Shown one piece after another: positions 33,028 to 33,377 of a stretch of DNA of 33,377 bases. Origin of the DNA: Lachnospiraceae bacterium (GTDB lineage Bacteria > Bacillota > Clostridia > Lachnospirales > Lachnospiraceae); the NCBI GenBank assembly GCA_022771765.1, contig JALELN010000081.1, forward strand, positions 1 through 33,377. Direction: 5' to 3'. The notes under the pieces were generated by a model. The model made no database searches. It was not told the origin of the DNA and saw only the letters and a program-made list of their open reading frames with translations. How positions within the stretch are numbered: position 1 is the stretch's first letter; each line of letters opens with the position of its first letter. Position numbers and translations under genes: made by a program.

Positions 33028-33377
33028 TGCATATTCCTCCATTTATCATGCGTATAGATCAGGCAGTTCTTGCCATGCTCTTTCCCGTAATACATCCGGC
33101 TGTCTGCCAGAGCAATCAGCTCATCGATCTCCTTTGCCTCGCCGGATGCAGCTGCCCCGACTGTAGCCGTAAAACAGATTTCTCCCTTTTCCACCGGCAC
33201 AAGGAGCGTACTGATCTGCTGCCGAAGCGATTCCATCTGTTGAATCTTCTCCTCGCGGCCCAGCCTCGCGTCACTGTAGACAACTACAAACTCCTCGCCG
33301 CCCCACCGGACCGGCAAAAAATGATCCAGCTTATATTTCAATTGGGTGAGCAGCTCACCGATGCTCTCCAGCACCCG
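33024..33377 (-). CDS. GGDEF domain protein, 3' part only (diguanylate cyclase)
   Basis: The 117 visible codons are the C-terminal part of a GGDEF domain, which makes c-di-GMP from two GTP. The active-site loop RWGGEEF is intact (GGEEF variant, catalytically competent in the family), followed by the conserved end ALADSRMYYGKEHGKNCLIY. The frame is open to the last base, so the N terminus and any sensor part are outside the window. No RxxD inhibitory site is visible four to five residues before GGEEF. The stop overlaps the PilZ start (ATGA), which implies joint translation. Confidence 0.9.
   Translation of the reverse strand, partial: RVLESIGELLTQLKYKLDHFLPVRWGGEEFVVVYSDARLGREEKIQQMESLRQQISTLLVPVEKGEICFTATVGAAASGEAKEIDELIALADSRMYYGKEHGKNCLIYTHDKWRNMQ

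Overview
The window looks like a chromosomal core segment from a motile, Gram-positive Clostridia, most likely Lachnospiraceae. The basis is gene content: mbl-flhO-flhP and comFC-yvyF neighbourhoods as in Firmicutes, cdaA-cdaR-glmM, an HPr with both His15 and Ser46, strong AGGAGG-type ribosome binding sites, and a TSCPD-family small protein common in clostridia. No 16S or other taxonomic marker is present, so the family assignment is inference. Nearly every gene lies on the minus strand; the single clear plus-strand gene is the TSCPD protein at 29261-29518. I see no prophage, insertion sequence, CRISPR array, rRNA or tRNA.

Layout, left to right (most genes are transcribed right to left). 1-5807 is a cell-envelope polysaccharide locus: rfbB, rfbA, rfbC (dTDP-L-rhamnose synthesis), a polyprenyl-phosphate sugar-1-phosphate transferase, a GT2 glycosyltransferase, a small zinc-ribbon protein, and an LCP-family ligase under its own promoter and cut by the window edge. 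5808-6244 is a non-coding spacer with a structured repeat. 6245-12570 reads as one long transcription unit from a sigma-A-like promoter: two uncharacterised membrane proteins, cdaA, cdaR, glmM, HPr and rfbD. It joins c-di-AMP synthesis, peptidoglycan precursor supply, a PTS phosphocarrier and the last rhamnose step. 12594-16029 holds recD2, comFC and a YvyF-like zinc protein, bounded by terminators. 16074-19521 holds mbl followed by flagellar rod genes (flhO/flgF-like, flhP/flgG-like, flgJ-like), with two sigma-28-type promoters. 19636-24952 is uvrB and uvrA with an SOS box upstream of uvrB. 25303-28980 is secA with a secreted transglutaminase-like protein. 29996-32260 is a polar amino acid ABC transporter, and 32365-33377 a translationally coupled GGDEF-PilZ pair.

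The most unusual signal is in the spacers. Two sites 23.6 kb apart (5919-6050 and 29531-29656) share a 27-nt and a 25-nt core, separated by a variable 36-37 nt loop and enclosed by long stems whose sequence differs completely while pairing is kept. A second 31-nt hairpin occurs in the flhP leader and in the uvrB-uvrA spacer, with one compensatory base-pair change. Both look like dispersed structured DNA or RNA elements.
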